NCBI GenBank assembly: GCA_023387815.1
Contig: JAEWHK010000006.1
Coordinates: 1-64,000 of the forward strand
DNA length: 64,000 nt
From: Pseudomonadota bacterium
GTDB taxonomy: Bacteria; Pseudomonadota; Gammaproteobacteria; Burkholderiales; Burkholderiaceae_B
Reading direction: 5' to 3'
In this document: positions 18,086-26,812 of the stretch, in pieces
Numbering within the stretch: the first letter of the stretch is position 1
Layout of the letters: every line of letters begins with the position of its first letter
Made by a program: the position numbers and the translations under genes
The notes under the pieces: model-generated
Database searches by the model: none
What the model saw: only the letters and a program-made list of their open reading frames with translations
Told to the model about the DNA's origin: nothing

Positions 18086-21000
18086 ATGAATCGTACCGTA
18101 AACGCAATTACCCCTCTTGGCGACAAGCTCAGATTCAAAGCCCTGAAAGGTCATGAACAATTATCTGACTTGTTTGAATGGACCATTGAGTTCGTTTCAG
18201 AGAGTCCTGGTCTGAACCTGCAGGATATGCTGGGTAAAGCTATTGCAATTGAAATTGAAACTGCCGGATCGCCAAGATATATGCACGGTATCGTTACAGA
18301 TTTCGGGCTGATACATCGGGAATCGGAAACGCGCCGTTATTACGTTTACGAAGCGACGGTGCGTCCATGGCTTTGGTATGCAACGCAGGTCACTGATAAT
18401 CGGATATTCCAGGACCAGACCGCAGTGGAAATTATCACGCAGGTATTGAATGGCTACGATTATCTGGTAGACAATCGTCTGGTGGGAAATTATCGCAAGT
18501 GGGGTTATAGCGTTCAATATCAGGAAACCGATTTCAACTTCATTTCCCGGCTGATGGAACATGAAGGCATTTATTACTGGTTTCGTCATGAAAAAGATCG
18601 GCATGTTCTTGTTCTCATGGATGATGTGCATTCGCATGATCCGTTGGCCACGACGCCTGACATTGCCTATTACGACGAAGATCGTCATCTTGTTCCACAT
18701 GAGGAATACATTCGTGATTGGCGGATCGCAGCAGAACTGACGTCCACCACGTATTCGACCATGGATTACGATTTTCAGAAGCCTCAGGCCGACATGAGTG
18801 CACGTCGCTGGGTGAAGAGGCAGAATACCCAGGGTCTGGATCTGGATTGGTATGATCCCATGGGCGGCTACGTTGACTCGGCCGACTCTGATCACTACGC
18901 TCGAGTGCATCTGCAATCCATGCAATGTCTGCAGGAGCAGGCATGGTCGGTGAGTAATGTTCGCGCGATGGCACCGGGCTACCACTTTTCGCTGAAACAT
19001 TATCCCAATCGTACAGAAAACAAGACCTATCTGATACTGCGTACCGAGTATCACTTTCGTGATTCGTCCTACGCCACGACGACGGATAGGCACGCACGGG
19101 CCAGTTTTGAGATCAGATCACAGCATATTCCAGCGACCGTTCAGTTCAGGGCACCGCGTATCACTCCTGTTACAAAAATGAGCGGGCCTCAGACGGCTAT
19201 CGTCGTTGGGCCCGAAGGGGAAGAAATCTGGACTGACGCGTATGGCCGTATCAAAGTTCAGTTTCACTGGGATCGTCAAGGTACCATGGACGAGCGAAGT
19301 TCCTGCTGGCTGCGCGTATCCAATCCCTGGGCGGGAGGTGGCTTCGGCGGTGTGCAGATTCCACGGGTGCGCGAAGAAGTGGTCGTGGACTTTATCAATG
19401 GTGATGTGGACCGGCCAATCGCGGTGGGACGTGTCTATAACGCGAATAACATGCCGCCCGTCTCATTGCCTGGCGATGCAACGCAAAGCGGATTCTTCAC
19501 GCGATCCAAAAACGGCACGCCGGCCAATGCCAACAAGCTGCTGTTTGATGATCGGCAGGGTAGTGAAATGTTGTCCATGGTCGCCGAAAAAGACATGAAT
19601 ATGCATGTCAAGAATAATCAGCAGCATGATGTGGCTGGAAATGCGATCTCTTCCATTGCCGGATTGCGTTCCCATACTGCGCACAGTACCTCTGCCATTC
19701 TCATGGCATCAGGAGCGATCAAATCGTATGCATCAAATCACAACCGGACGGTACAGAGCTCGCTGGAAGACAACATTGGTGGAAATCTGGAGCAGACGCT
19801 GAGTGATGGCGTGGACGAAGTGATTACCGGCCAGCACAGCCATACAGTGGGCGGCTCGGCGTCGCATCAGTTACTGGGCTTGCACGTTAACACCGCGGCA
19901 CTGGACGACGAGACGGTCAACGGGACCGTCAGCGAGACGATTGGCGCTGATGACATCAACAACATCACGTCCAACTCCGATCTGGATGCTGCCGATATTA
20001 CACTGGACAGTCCCAGTCTGTATAAAGAGTCGACGCAACGGGACATCGATATACAGGCAGGCGGAAATCTGGATGTGCTATCTACTGGACCAGGCATTGT
20101 CCAGACGCCAAACAATATCACAAAAGAAAGTCCGGCCAATATCGAGGCCGCTGCCATGCTGGACAATAACACCGTCGTTCGCGAAGACAAATATATTCTG
20201 AAGCTGAACCTTGACGCGATGAGTGACGTCATGGTCAGCGGCACCAAGACCGATTCCAATATTGCAGATCTGGCCTTTTATGGCATGGGTGGTACCATGC
20301 AGGCCGCCAATATCGGACTGTACGGCGCCAACCTGCAGATAGGCTCAACGGATACAAAAATGGGCCTGGCAAATGTGTCCATTACGGTACTGGAGCTGGA
20401 TAAAGGCTTCAAGATCAAGACGATGGGTGGGGGTGGCCGGTTTGGTTACAAAGGAAAACACAGGGCGTCTGGCGGTGGACGAGGACCGAAGGGGCCAAAA
20501 GGCGGCAGGCACCGGGCTGGCAGAAACGGCAACGCGAAAAAGCCGCACGCAGACTGCAAGGAATGCCGCGGACGTATAGGGGGATCAATTGGCCTGGACG
20601 TTGGCGATGAACGGTTCAGTCATCTTGACTTTTTTCTGCCTGGTGCGATTCCCATCGAATGGAACCGAACTTATCGTTCCAATATGATTGCCAAAGATGT
20701 TCACGGTGAATTGGGTCCGAGATGGCTGACTCCATTCACCTTGACCGTCCTGCCGGACGAAGATGGTGGGTTCGAATATATATCTGAAGTTGGTCGCTCT
20801 GTAACGGTGGTCAGCCTTGAGACGGGTGAAGAGTGGTACGACCGAACAGAAGAACTGATTTGGAGCCGTCCCGATCCTGACACACTTGTGGTCAGTCATA
20901 AGTACGAGCGCACTGAAACGTTCGAGCGATTCGGTGATGCTTACCGGCTGAAAGCGATAGCAGACCGCAACGGCAACAAGATTGATCTTTTTTACGATGA

Positions 21001-24000
21001 GGAGTCCGGATTACTGGACCGGCTGGAAACCGCCATTCATACGATTCATTTCAGTCACGATGCGTCTGGCCGAATGACAGAAATATGGCACGAAACGACG
21101 GGAGATGAGGGCGACACTGAGCAGAGGATTCTCGCGCAATATCAATATGATGATGCAGGCGATCTTGTCCTGGCTCGAGATCAATATGGTCGATCTTACT
21201 CCTATGCGTATCAGAATCATTTGGTGATACGCTATGGCGACAGAACGGGGCGCAACATCAATCTGGAGTGGGATTCGGACCTTCACGACGCTAAGTGTGT
21301 TCGGGAATATCGGGACGATGGAAGCGGTGAAATGCGCTTTCGCTGGGACAAAGAGGAGTCTAAAACATATGTCACAGATGCATTAGGCTCCACCACGATC
21401 TATACCTTTGACGACTTCAATTATATTTCTCACATTGATTTCCCCGATGGTACGCGCCAATCCAGGATCAGGGATGAGTTTCATAACATTATCGAAGTTC
21501 GCTATCCTGATGGTTCCTTCGAAAATTATGAATATGACGATTTTGATAACATCCTGAAGTTGACTCGGGCAGATCAGACGGTAGTGCGATGGGAATACGA
21601 CAGGTTCAGCCGTGTGACCAGAATTGTTGATCCTGCAGGCAACGAGTGGCGACGAGACTACGATCAGTATGGAAATATGATCAGGGAGACGGATCCGAAA
21701 GGACATGCCTCCGAGTTTCAATATACCGCTGACGGACTGCTGATTCAGTCAGTGAACCCACGAGGTGGTGTCAGTACGCTGTCATATAGTGCAGCCGGTT
21801 TGCTTATTCGATATTCCGATTGCTCAAACAAAACACGACGCTGGGAATATGATCAGCTTGGTCGCCTGGTCAGACAGACAGACCCTTGCGACAATACAGA
21901 GACGTATGCCTACAATGAATTCGGGTTTATCAGCGAAGTGCAACGTCCGGATGGAAGCGTTCTGACAGTGGAATTTGACGAAGAAGGGCGGTTATTGTCC
22001 TTTATCGACCCACTGGATAATCTGACCCGTTACGAATACGATCAGGCTGGGCGCATCAGCCGGAAAACGGATCCGCTGAATCAGTGTTTTCTTTATCAGT
22101 ATGATAAAAAAGGACGTTTGTCCCGTCTTGAAAATCAGAACGGCGATGAATTTACCTTTCAGTTTGATCCGGTCGACCGTTTGATTCGTAGTGTTGGTTT
22201 TGATGGGAAAGTCAGGAAATATCACTACGACAAGCCAACGGGTCTGCTTTTTTCAATGGAAGATGCCGGTCGGAAAACGCACTTCGAGTATGACATCATG
22301 GGCCAGTTGCTCAAACGTCATGCTGGCGACCTTACAGAAAATTTCGAATACGATATTTCAAACAGAATTATCAGAGCACATAATCAATACTGCGATCAGC
22401 GTTTCGAATACGATGTCCTGAACAATCCCATACGCGAAACACATATATACAGCGCATTTGAAGAAAGCCGGAGATATGTCTGGGAGAATGAATTTGACGA
22501 AATGTCAAATCGAATATCTACCCGCCGCCCGGATGGAGAAAAAGTCAGCTGGCTACGTTATGGTGCTGGTCATGTACATGGCATTCTACTGAATGATCGT
22601 GAGATCATTGCGTTTGACCGTGACAATAGTCATCGCGAGATACGCAGACACCAGTCAAATTCACTTGTTGCGGTGACCGCCTATGATGTCATGGGCAGGG
22701 TTAAAGAACAGAAACTGAATATGGCGACAGGTATCCGCAGTAACCTGCGTTCGCGTCACTATTCTTATCTGAAAGATGGTTCATTGGCGGGCTTTGAGGA
22801 CTCCAGGCATGGAACGGCCAGCTATCGGTATGATGCTCTGGATCGCCTGATTTCGGCGACGCTCTTTGATGATACCGAGATTTTTTCCTTTGATCCTGCC
22901 AGCAATCTGGTTGAGAAGGACAGGGCCGCGGTTCCAAAACCGGATAATACTTTCCCGAAGAATGTCTCAAAAGTGCTGGGCAATATCCTGAAGCGATGCG
23001 CAGGCATGCATTTTGAGTACGATGCTCAGGGAAATTTGACCAGTAAACGTAAACCGGATTCGTTCCAGGAACTTGAATGGGATGCATTCGGTCGACTGAG
23101 CAAAACGGTGAACACCGATTTTCGTGATAATCAGGTGTCCGAGGCGAAATATGTTTATGACACATTTGGTCGACGTATTGGGAAAGCATGTAGTCACAAT
23201 ACGTCGAAACCCACTGTGACGTTTTACGGATGGGACGGCCAGCATCTGGCGTTTGAGGACAGCAGTGTGGATGTCGCTGGAGAGAAAACGCATTACCTAT
23301 ACAACGACGACAGCTTCGTGCCTCTGGTTCAATATCGCTATGGCAATAGCGATCAGGCAATGAACAGCGGACCTGCGCTGGCAGTAAACCATTATCAATG
23401 TGACCATCTGGGTACGCCACTGCTTCTGACCGATGACAGCGGTCAGATCGTCTGGGAAGGCAAGTATTCTGTACTGGGAAAGCAACTGGCTGCAGGCGGA
23501 GAATCAGGTCAGGATCGGCGGACAAGGAACAACCTCTGCTTCCAGGGGCAGTATCACGACCGTGAATCCGGTTTCCATTACAACCGTTTTCGATATTACG
23601 ATCCGGATGTTGGCCGATTCATTCAACAGGATCCCATAGGACTGCTGGGTGATTCAAATTTCTATACCTATGCACCGAATTCAGTGAACTGGATCGACCC
23701 ATTTGGGTTGATGAAGGGTATTTTACGCAGTACCTGGAATTCCATTCGCAGGAATTATTACAAAGGTAAGGGAGGGGAGGTCAACCATGTGCCTGCCTTC
23801 GCTTCATATGACGGACTGGATGGGGCGCCCACCAGAGGGCGCGGGCCGGCGTTCTGGATGGAATATGACGATCACCGGGCGATGAGGAGCACGGGCAGTG
23901 CACCCGACGCTGGTGATTTTCGACGTGCACAGAGAGCCCATATTCGAAATGGACGTTGGGATCAGGCCATAGCAATGGATATAGACGATCTGAATGATAA

Positions 24001-24127
24001 GTTTCCAGGAAAATACAATGAAGACGTTGGACACCTATTGGATGAGCATGAGAGACAAGGTAATATCAATAGTGAACAGAATCAGAAATTGAAAGACAGA
24101 TTGAAAAATCAACCAGGGGTATGTTAA
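18086..24127 (+). CDS. VgrG-RHS fusion effector with C-terminal nuclease-like toxin
   Basis: A 2013-residue giant with four parts. Residues 1 to about 775 are a full VgrG, with the OB fold near 381 (W-T-D-A-Y-G-R-I-K-V-Q-F-H-W-D) and a needle plus tail containing L-A-F-Y-G-M-G-G. Residues about 780-830 are a Gly/Lys/Arg-rich linker with a C824-x2-C827 pair. Residues about 831-1875 are an RHS/YD-repeat shell that opens with G-G-S-I-G-L-D-V-G and closes with D-P-I-G-L and D-P-F-G-L, the conserved end plug where RHS toxins are normally cleaved. The last 138 residues are a toxin candidate with N1900-H1901-V-P-A and D-H1930-R. No PAAR domain was seen. It is followed, with overlap, by an immunity candidate. 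Its likely role is contact-dependent killing of rival bacteria by T6SS. Confidence 0.92.
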   Translation: MNRTVNAITPLGDKLRFKALKGHEQLSDLFEWTIEFVSESPGLNLQDMLGKAIAIEIETAGSPRYMHGIVTDFGLIHRESETRRYYVYEATVRPWLWYATQVTDNRIFQDQTAVEIITQVLNGYDYLVDNRLVGNYRKWGYSVQYQETDFNFISRLMEHEGIYYWFRHEKDRHVLVLMDDVHSHDPLATTPDIAYYDEDRHLVPHEEYIRDWRIAAELTSTTYSTMDYDFQKPQADMSARRWVKRQNTQGLDLDWYDPMGGYVDSADSDHYARVHLQSMQCLQEQAWSVSNVRAMAPGYHFSLKHYPNRTENKTYLILRTEYHFRDSSYATTTDRHARASFEIRSQHIPATVQFRAPRITPVTKMSGPQTAIVVGPEGEEIWTDAYGRIKVQFHWDRQGTMDERSSCWLRVSNPWAGGGFGGVQIPRVREEVVVDFINGDVDRPIAVGRVYNANNMPPVSLPGDATQSGFFTRSKNGTPANANKLLFDDRQGSEMLSMVAEKDMNMHVKNNQQHDVAGNAISSIAGLRSHTAHSTSAILMASGAIKSYASNHNRTVQSSLEDNIGGNLEQTLSDGVDEVITGQHSHTVGGSASHQLLGLHVNTAALDDETVNGTVSETIGADDINNITSNSDLDAADITLDSPSLYKESTQRDIDIQAGGNLDVLSTGPGIVQTPNNITKESPANIEAAAMLDNNTVVREDKYILKLNLDAMSDVMVSGTKTDSNIADLAFYGMGGTMQAANIGLYGANLQIGSTDTKMGLANVSITVLELDKGFKIKTMGGGGRFGYKGKHRASGGGRGPKGPKGGRHRAGRNGNAKKPHADCKECRGRIGGSIGLDVGDERFSHLDFFLPGAIPIEWNRTYRSNMIAKDVHGELGPRWLTPFTLTVLPDEDGGFEYISEVGRSVTVVSLETGEEWYDRTEELIWSRPDPDTLVVSHKYERTETFERFGDAYRLKAIADRNGNKIDLFYDEESGLLDRLETAIHTIHFSHDASGRMTEIWHETTGDEGDTEQRILAQYQYDDAGDLVLARDQYGRSYSYAYQNHLVIRYGDRTGRNINLEWDSDLHDAKCVREYRDDGSGEMRFRWDKEESKTYVTDALGSTTIYTFDDFNYISHIDFPDGTRQSRIRDEFHNIIEVRYPDGSFENYEYDDFDNILKLTRADQTVVRWEYDRFSRVTRIVDPAGNEWRRDYDQYGNMIRETDPKGHASEFQYTADGLLIQSVNPRGGVSTLSYSAAGLLIRYSDCSNKTRRWEYDQLGRLVRQTDPCDNTETYAYNEFGFISEVQRPDGSVLTVEFDEEGRLLSFIDPLDNLTRYEYDQAGRISRKTDPLNQCFLYQYDKKGRLSRLENQNGDEFTFQFDPVDRLIRSVGFDGKVRKYHYDKPTGLLFSMEDAGRKTHFEYDIMGQLLKRHAGDLTENFEYDISNRIIRAHNQYCDQRFEYDVLNNPIRETHIYSAFEESRRYVWENEFDEMSNRISTRRPDGEKVSWLRYGAGHVHGILLNDREIIAFDRDNSHREIRRHQSNSLVAVTAYDVMGRVKEQKLNMATGIRSNLRSRHYSYLKDGSLAGFEDSRHGTASYRYDALDRLISATLFDDTEIFSFDPASNLVEKDRAAVPKPDNTFPKNVSKVLGNILKRCAGMHFEYDAQGNLTSKRKPDSFQELEWDAFGRLSKTVNTDFRDNQVSEAKYVYDTFGRRIGKACSHNTSKPTVTFYGWDGQHLAFEDSSVDVAGEKTHYLYNDDSFVPLVQYRYGNSDQAMNSGPALAVNHYQCDHLGTPLLLTDDSGQIVWEGKYSVLGKQLAAGGESGQDRRTRNNLCFQGQYHDRESGFHYNRFRYYDPDVGRFIQQDPIGLLGDSNFYTYAPNSVNWIDPFGLMKGILRSTWNSIRRNYYKGKGGEVNHVPAFASYDGLDGAPTRGRGPAFWMEYDDHRAMRSTGSAPDAGDFRRAQRAHIRNGRWDQAIAMDIDDLNDKFPGKYNEDVGHLLDEHERQGNINSEQNQKLKDRLKNQPGVC
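23711..24124 (+). other. C-terminal toxin domain of VgrG-RHS (HNH/EndoVII-like)
   Basis: The polymorphic tip after the RHS plug D-P-F-G-L. Key residues are E-V-N1900-H1901-V-P-A, then R-G-R-G-P-A and D-D-H1930-R, then a helical segment with R-A-Q-R-A-H-I, W-D-Q-A-I-A-M-D-I-D-D-L and K-Y-N-E-D-V. This order resembles HNH/endonuclease VII-type toxin tips of RHS and other polymorphic toxins, in which the two histidine segments build a metal-dependent nuclease site. The assignment is from memory of the pattern. The stretch also looks more AT-rich than the RHS shell, as is common for exchangeable toxin cassettes. Confidence 0.6.
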
Positions 24128-24552
24128 TGGATTATGTGATCGAACCTTACAAAGCAGTGAATGAGATATCGTTTGGCATGACGCAGGAGCAGGTTGAAAA
24201 AATTGCAGGGCCTGCTGATAAATCTGAACCCGATCGTATCCTTGGATATGTCAAGGAAACGCGTGGAGACTGCCGACTTAAATACTATGAAGACGGTGAC
24301 CTGAAAGTTGTCGAGATCCCTAAAAGTGGCAATCCCATCGTGAAGGGCATTGCTGTCTTCAAAGCGGGAGGCTTTGAAAAGCTTTGTGATCTGGAAAAAC
24401 CCATTGTTGGAAGAACAAACACCTATATGCTTTTCAGAAAGCTGGGCCTTTGTCTTGGCGGCTATGCCAAAAAACGGGTGCCAGACGGAAAAGTATTGAT
24501 TGCATTTTCTGAAGATGCGTTAGCGCTTTACGAAGACTTTATTGATGTGTGA
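24127..24552 (+). CDS. Putative immunity protein to the VgrG-RHS toxin
   Basis: A small cytoplasmic protein of 141 residues without signal peptide or membrane segment. ATG 24127 shares its first base with the RHS stop codon (TAATG) and has AGGGG about eight bases upstream; an alternative ATG at 24121 is too close to that site. The N-terminal I-S-F-G-M-T-Q-E-Q-V-E-K-I-A-G is a short alpha/beta motif seen in several small immunity-like proteins, but no named family is certain. Position directly after the toxin tip, translational coupling, size and acidic character support the immunity role by inference. Its end overlaps the convergent MarR gene by 14 bases. Confidence 0.7.
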   Translation: MDYVIEPYKAVNEISFGMTQEQVEKIAGPADKSEPDRILGYVKETRGDCRLKYYEDGDLKVVEIPKSGNPIVKGIAVFKAGGFEKLCDLEKPIVGRTNTYMLFRKLGLCLGGYAKKRVPDGKVLIAFSEDALALYEDFIDV

Positions 24553-25072
24553 TCGTATTTTCTCCCTCCAGCGCCACGAGCAACGCGGATAGGTGAGAGT
24601 CTAGCTCCTTGAGCACGTTAGCCGATAACAATGACAGAATCCGGCGCTCGTTTTCTACGTGAGCCTCGACGGCACGATCGATCAGGCGCAATCCTTTTGG
24701 GCTGAGCTGCACCAGGAGGCTTCGCGCATCCTGTTCGTTGGGTACGCGCTGGATATATCCGCTGAGTTCCAGCTGTTTCAGACGATGAGTCATGGTGCCC
24801 GATGTCACCATCAGCGTGGAGAACAATTCAGTAGGACTCAGCCGATATGGTGCGCCCGCACGCCGCAGGGTGGCAAGCATATCAAACTCCCACAAACTAA
24901 GCCCGAATTCCGAGAAGCCCGCTTCCAGGCGCTGCTCCAGCAAGGCAGCACACCGCTTGATGCGCCCGATGGGCGCCATGGGACTGACATCCAGGTCGGG
25001 CCGCTCGCGTTTCCATTGATCCAGGATGATATCTACGGCGTCGGATTGCTTGCGATTGTTTAAATATTTCAT
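24539..25072 (-). CDS. MarR-family regulator
   Basis: A MarR-type winged-helix repressor of about 177 residues. The start chosen is ATG 25072; the longer frame to 25105 would run through a likely operator. The core contains L-S-L-W-E-F-D-M-L-A-T-L-R-R-A-G, L-S-P-T-E-L-F-S-T-L-M-V-T-S-G-T-M-T-H-R-L and the wing R-V-P-N-E-Q-D-A-R-S-L-L-V. It is divergent from an EamA exporter/nitroreductase operon, and two inverted repeats lie between them, so it probably represses both itself and that operon until a small aromatic or toxic ligand binds. The ligand is unknown. Confidence 0.9.
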   Translation of the reverse strand: MKYLNNRKQSDAVDIILDQWKRERPDLDVSPMAPIGRIKRCAALLEQRLEAGFSEFGLSLWEFDMLATLRRAGAPYRLSPTELFSTLMVTSGTMTHRLKQLELSGYIQRVPNEQDARSLLVQLSPKGLRLIDRAVEAHVENERRILSLLSANVLKELDSHLSALLVALEGENTITHQ

Positions 25073-25073
25073 T

Positions 25074-25091
25074 TGTCTTGACTTCAAGATA
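25074..25091. promoter_or_regulatory. Putative MarR operator, proximal to marR gene
   Basis: Read on the minus strand this is TATCTTGAAGTCAAGACA, with CTTGA/TCAAG arms around a two-base centre. It lies immediately before the MarR start, where bound protein would block its own transcription. Confidence 0.5.
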
Positions 25092-25110
25092 GTTGGCGTA
25101 CACAATCATA

Positions 25111-25130
25111 TTATCTTGAATTGAAGATAA
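25111..25130. promoter_or_regulatory. Putative MarR operator, proximal to eamA gene
   Basis: TTATCTTGAATTGAAGATAA is a near-perfect palindrome sharing the ATCTTGAA half-site with the repeat at 25074-25091, and it ends six bases before the EamA start. Two like sites flanking one divergent promoter suggest joint control by the MarR protein. Confidence 0.55.
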
Positions 25131-25135
25131 ATGCC

Positions 25136-26020
25136 ATGTTTAATTCTCATTCGCCAACTTATTGGTACACCCGTTGGCACGATGTCCTGGTCACAGCGCT
25201 GGCACCCGTCATCTGGGGATCGACCTATATCGTGACAACAGAGATCCTCCCGCCCGATAGGCCTTTTACTGCCGCACTTATTCGTGTCTTGCCTGCGGGC
25301 GCGATCCTCTTGCTACTGACCCGACGGATACCGGCGAAAGGTGAGTGGTGGCGTCTGTTGGTACTGGGCGGACTCAATATCGGCGTCTTCCAGGCGCTGC
25401 TTTTCGTCGCCGCCTATCGGCTTCCGGGTGGTCTGGCCGCTGTGCTGGGTGCACTTCAGCCGCTGTTCGTCATGACGCTGGCGTGGATGGCAGATGGACG
25501 GATCCCTTCTCGCGCGATGCTGTGGTCGGCAATCACGGGTGTGATTGGCATGGCGATATTGCTGTTGTCGCCCCAAACGGTATTCGAACCGGTGGGCATA
25601 TTCTCCGCATTGCTGGGCGCGGCAAGTATGGCGGCGGGAGTGTGGCTGACACGTCGCTGGCGACTCAATTTACCGGTACTCGCGCTGACGGGCTGGCAAC
25701 TTTTCATTGGTGGCCTGATGCTTGTGCCCATTGCCTGGTTGGCTGATGCGCCATTGCCGGCGCTTTCTTCCTTACAGGTACTGGCCTATGCGTATCTGAG
25801 TGTTGCCGGTGCTTTGCTTGCATACGTCTTGTGGTTCCGTGGGATCGCCCGGCTGCCATCTGTAGCCGTGGCGTCACTGGGGTTACTGAGTCCGCTGACT
25901 GCGGTGGTGCTGGGGTGGGTGCTGTTGTCCCAGTCGATGACGGGCCTGGCTTTCACAGGACTGGCGATTGTGCTGGGCAGTGTGTTTGCCGTCCAGTGGG
26001 CGGCTATGCGAAACACATAG
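25136..26020 (+). CDS. EamA-family (DMT) exporter
   Basis: Inner-membrane protein of about 294 residues with ten predicted helices in two EamA repeats. Helix 1 carries A-P-V-I-W-G-S-T-Y-I-V-T, and the second repeat opens with L-L-G-A-A-S-M-A-A-G-V-W. The family exports amino acids, metabolites or drugs. ATG 25136 is preferred to a TTG at 25121 that would overlap the operator. It forms an operon with the nitroreductase gene about 40 bases downstream. Control by the divergent MarR protein is likely. Substrate unknown. Confidence 0.88.
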   Translation: MFNSHSPTYWYTRWHDVLVTALAPVIWGSTYIVTTEILPPDRPFTAALIRVLPAGAILLLLTRRIPAKGEWWRLLVLGGLNIGVFQALLFVAAYRLPGGLAAVLGALQPLFVMTLAWMADGRIPSRAMLWSAITGVIGMAILLLSPQTVFEPVGIFSALLGAASMAAGVWLTRRWRLNLPVLALTGWQLFIGGLMLVPIAWLADAPLPALSSLQVLAYAYLSVAGALLAYVLWFRGIARLPSVAVASLGLLSPLTAVVLGWVLLSQSMTGLAFTGLAIVLGSVFAVQWAAMRNT

Positions 26021-26059
26021 CCTTCATTCATTCACAATATTCTTCAGAGGATAGTTTTT

Positions 26060-26677
26060 ATGACATACGCAATTCAGAACATTATCGAGTCCCGGTCTTC
26101 CATCAATCATTTCCTGCCTGACCGACCTCTGGACGATGAGACCATTCATGCACTGATTGGTCTGGCCACGCGAGCGCCTTCAGCTTATAACCTGCAGAAC
26201 TGGCGTTTTATCGCGGTACGATCCGAGCACGGCAAGCAGCGTTTGAAAGAGGCCGCCTATGGACAACAGAAGGTGGTCGATGCCTCGGTGTCAATTATCG
26301 TATGCGGTACGCTTGCCTCACATCTGGGGCTGGGTGCCGCGCTGCAGCCTAGTGTGGATCAAGGCGTCATGCCGCAAGGCGTAGCTGATGGCTGGGTGGA
26401 ACAGGTGAGTGTCATGCATCAGGACAATCCCGGCCTGCAACGAGATGAAGCCATTCGTTCTGCTTCGTTGTCTGCCATGACCCTGATGTTGGCAGCTGAG
26501 GGAATGGGGCTGGGCTCTTGCGCCATGGTGGGGTTTGACCCCGTGAAGGTTGGTCAGGAGTTTGATCTTGGTGTCAATGATATCCCGGTTGTGATTGTGA
26601 CAGTGGGATACCCGACAGGCAACAACTGGTCGCAGAAGCCGCGTAAACCCTTGTCTGAAGTACTTGCGGTTGCCTGA
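26060..26677 (+). CDS. Nitroreductase-family flavoprotein
   Basis: A 205-residue FMN-dependent oxidoreductase using NAD(P)H to reduce nitro or quinone compounds. Seen are the start motif I-E-S-R-S-S-I-N-H-F, the FMN segment R-A-P-S-A-Y-N-L-Q-N-W-R-F, and E-G-M-G-L-G-S-C-A-M-V-G-F. A GAGGAT lies before the ATG. It is second in an operon with the EamA exporter, which suggests joint reduction and export of a toxic small molecule under MarR control. The physiological substrate is not known. Confidence 0.9.
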   Translation: MTYAIQNIIESRSSINHFLPDRPLDDETIHALIGLATRAPSAYNLQNWRFIAVRSEHGKQRLKEAAYGQQKVVDASVSIIVCGTLASHLGLGAALQPSVDQGVMPQGVADGWVEQVSVMHQDNPGLQRDEAIRSASLSAMTLMLAAEGMGLGSCAMVGFDPVKVGQEFDLGVNDIPVVIVTVGYPTGNNWSQKPRKPLSEVLAVA

Positions 26678-26812
26678 AAGCTTTGCCAGTAATGCAAAAC
26701 CCAGGATGGCGACTGTCCCGAGTGCAGATCTTGCAGGTGCGCGACTGAAGTGACGAAGAAACGAGGTGACGAAGGAACGAGGTGTCCAAGAAACGAGGTA
26801 TCGCTTGCCGAA

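Noticed and set aside
22701..23525. A 274-residue minus-strand frame inside the RHS region
   Set aside because: It lies entirely opposite the YD-repeat coding frame and has a random-looking composition rich in Cys, Pro and His.
18086..24127. A PAAR domain within the VgrG-RHS protein
   Set aside because: No proline-alanine-alanine-arginine or DUF4150-type P-I-P-Y-P pattern is visible between the VgrG tail and the RHS start.
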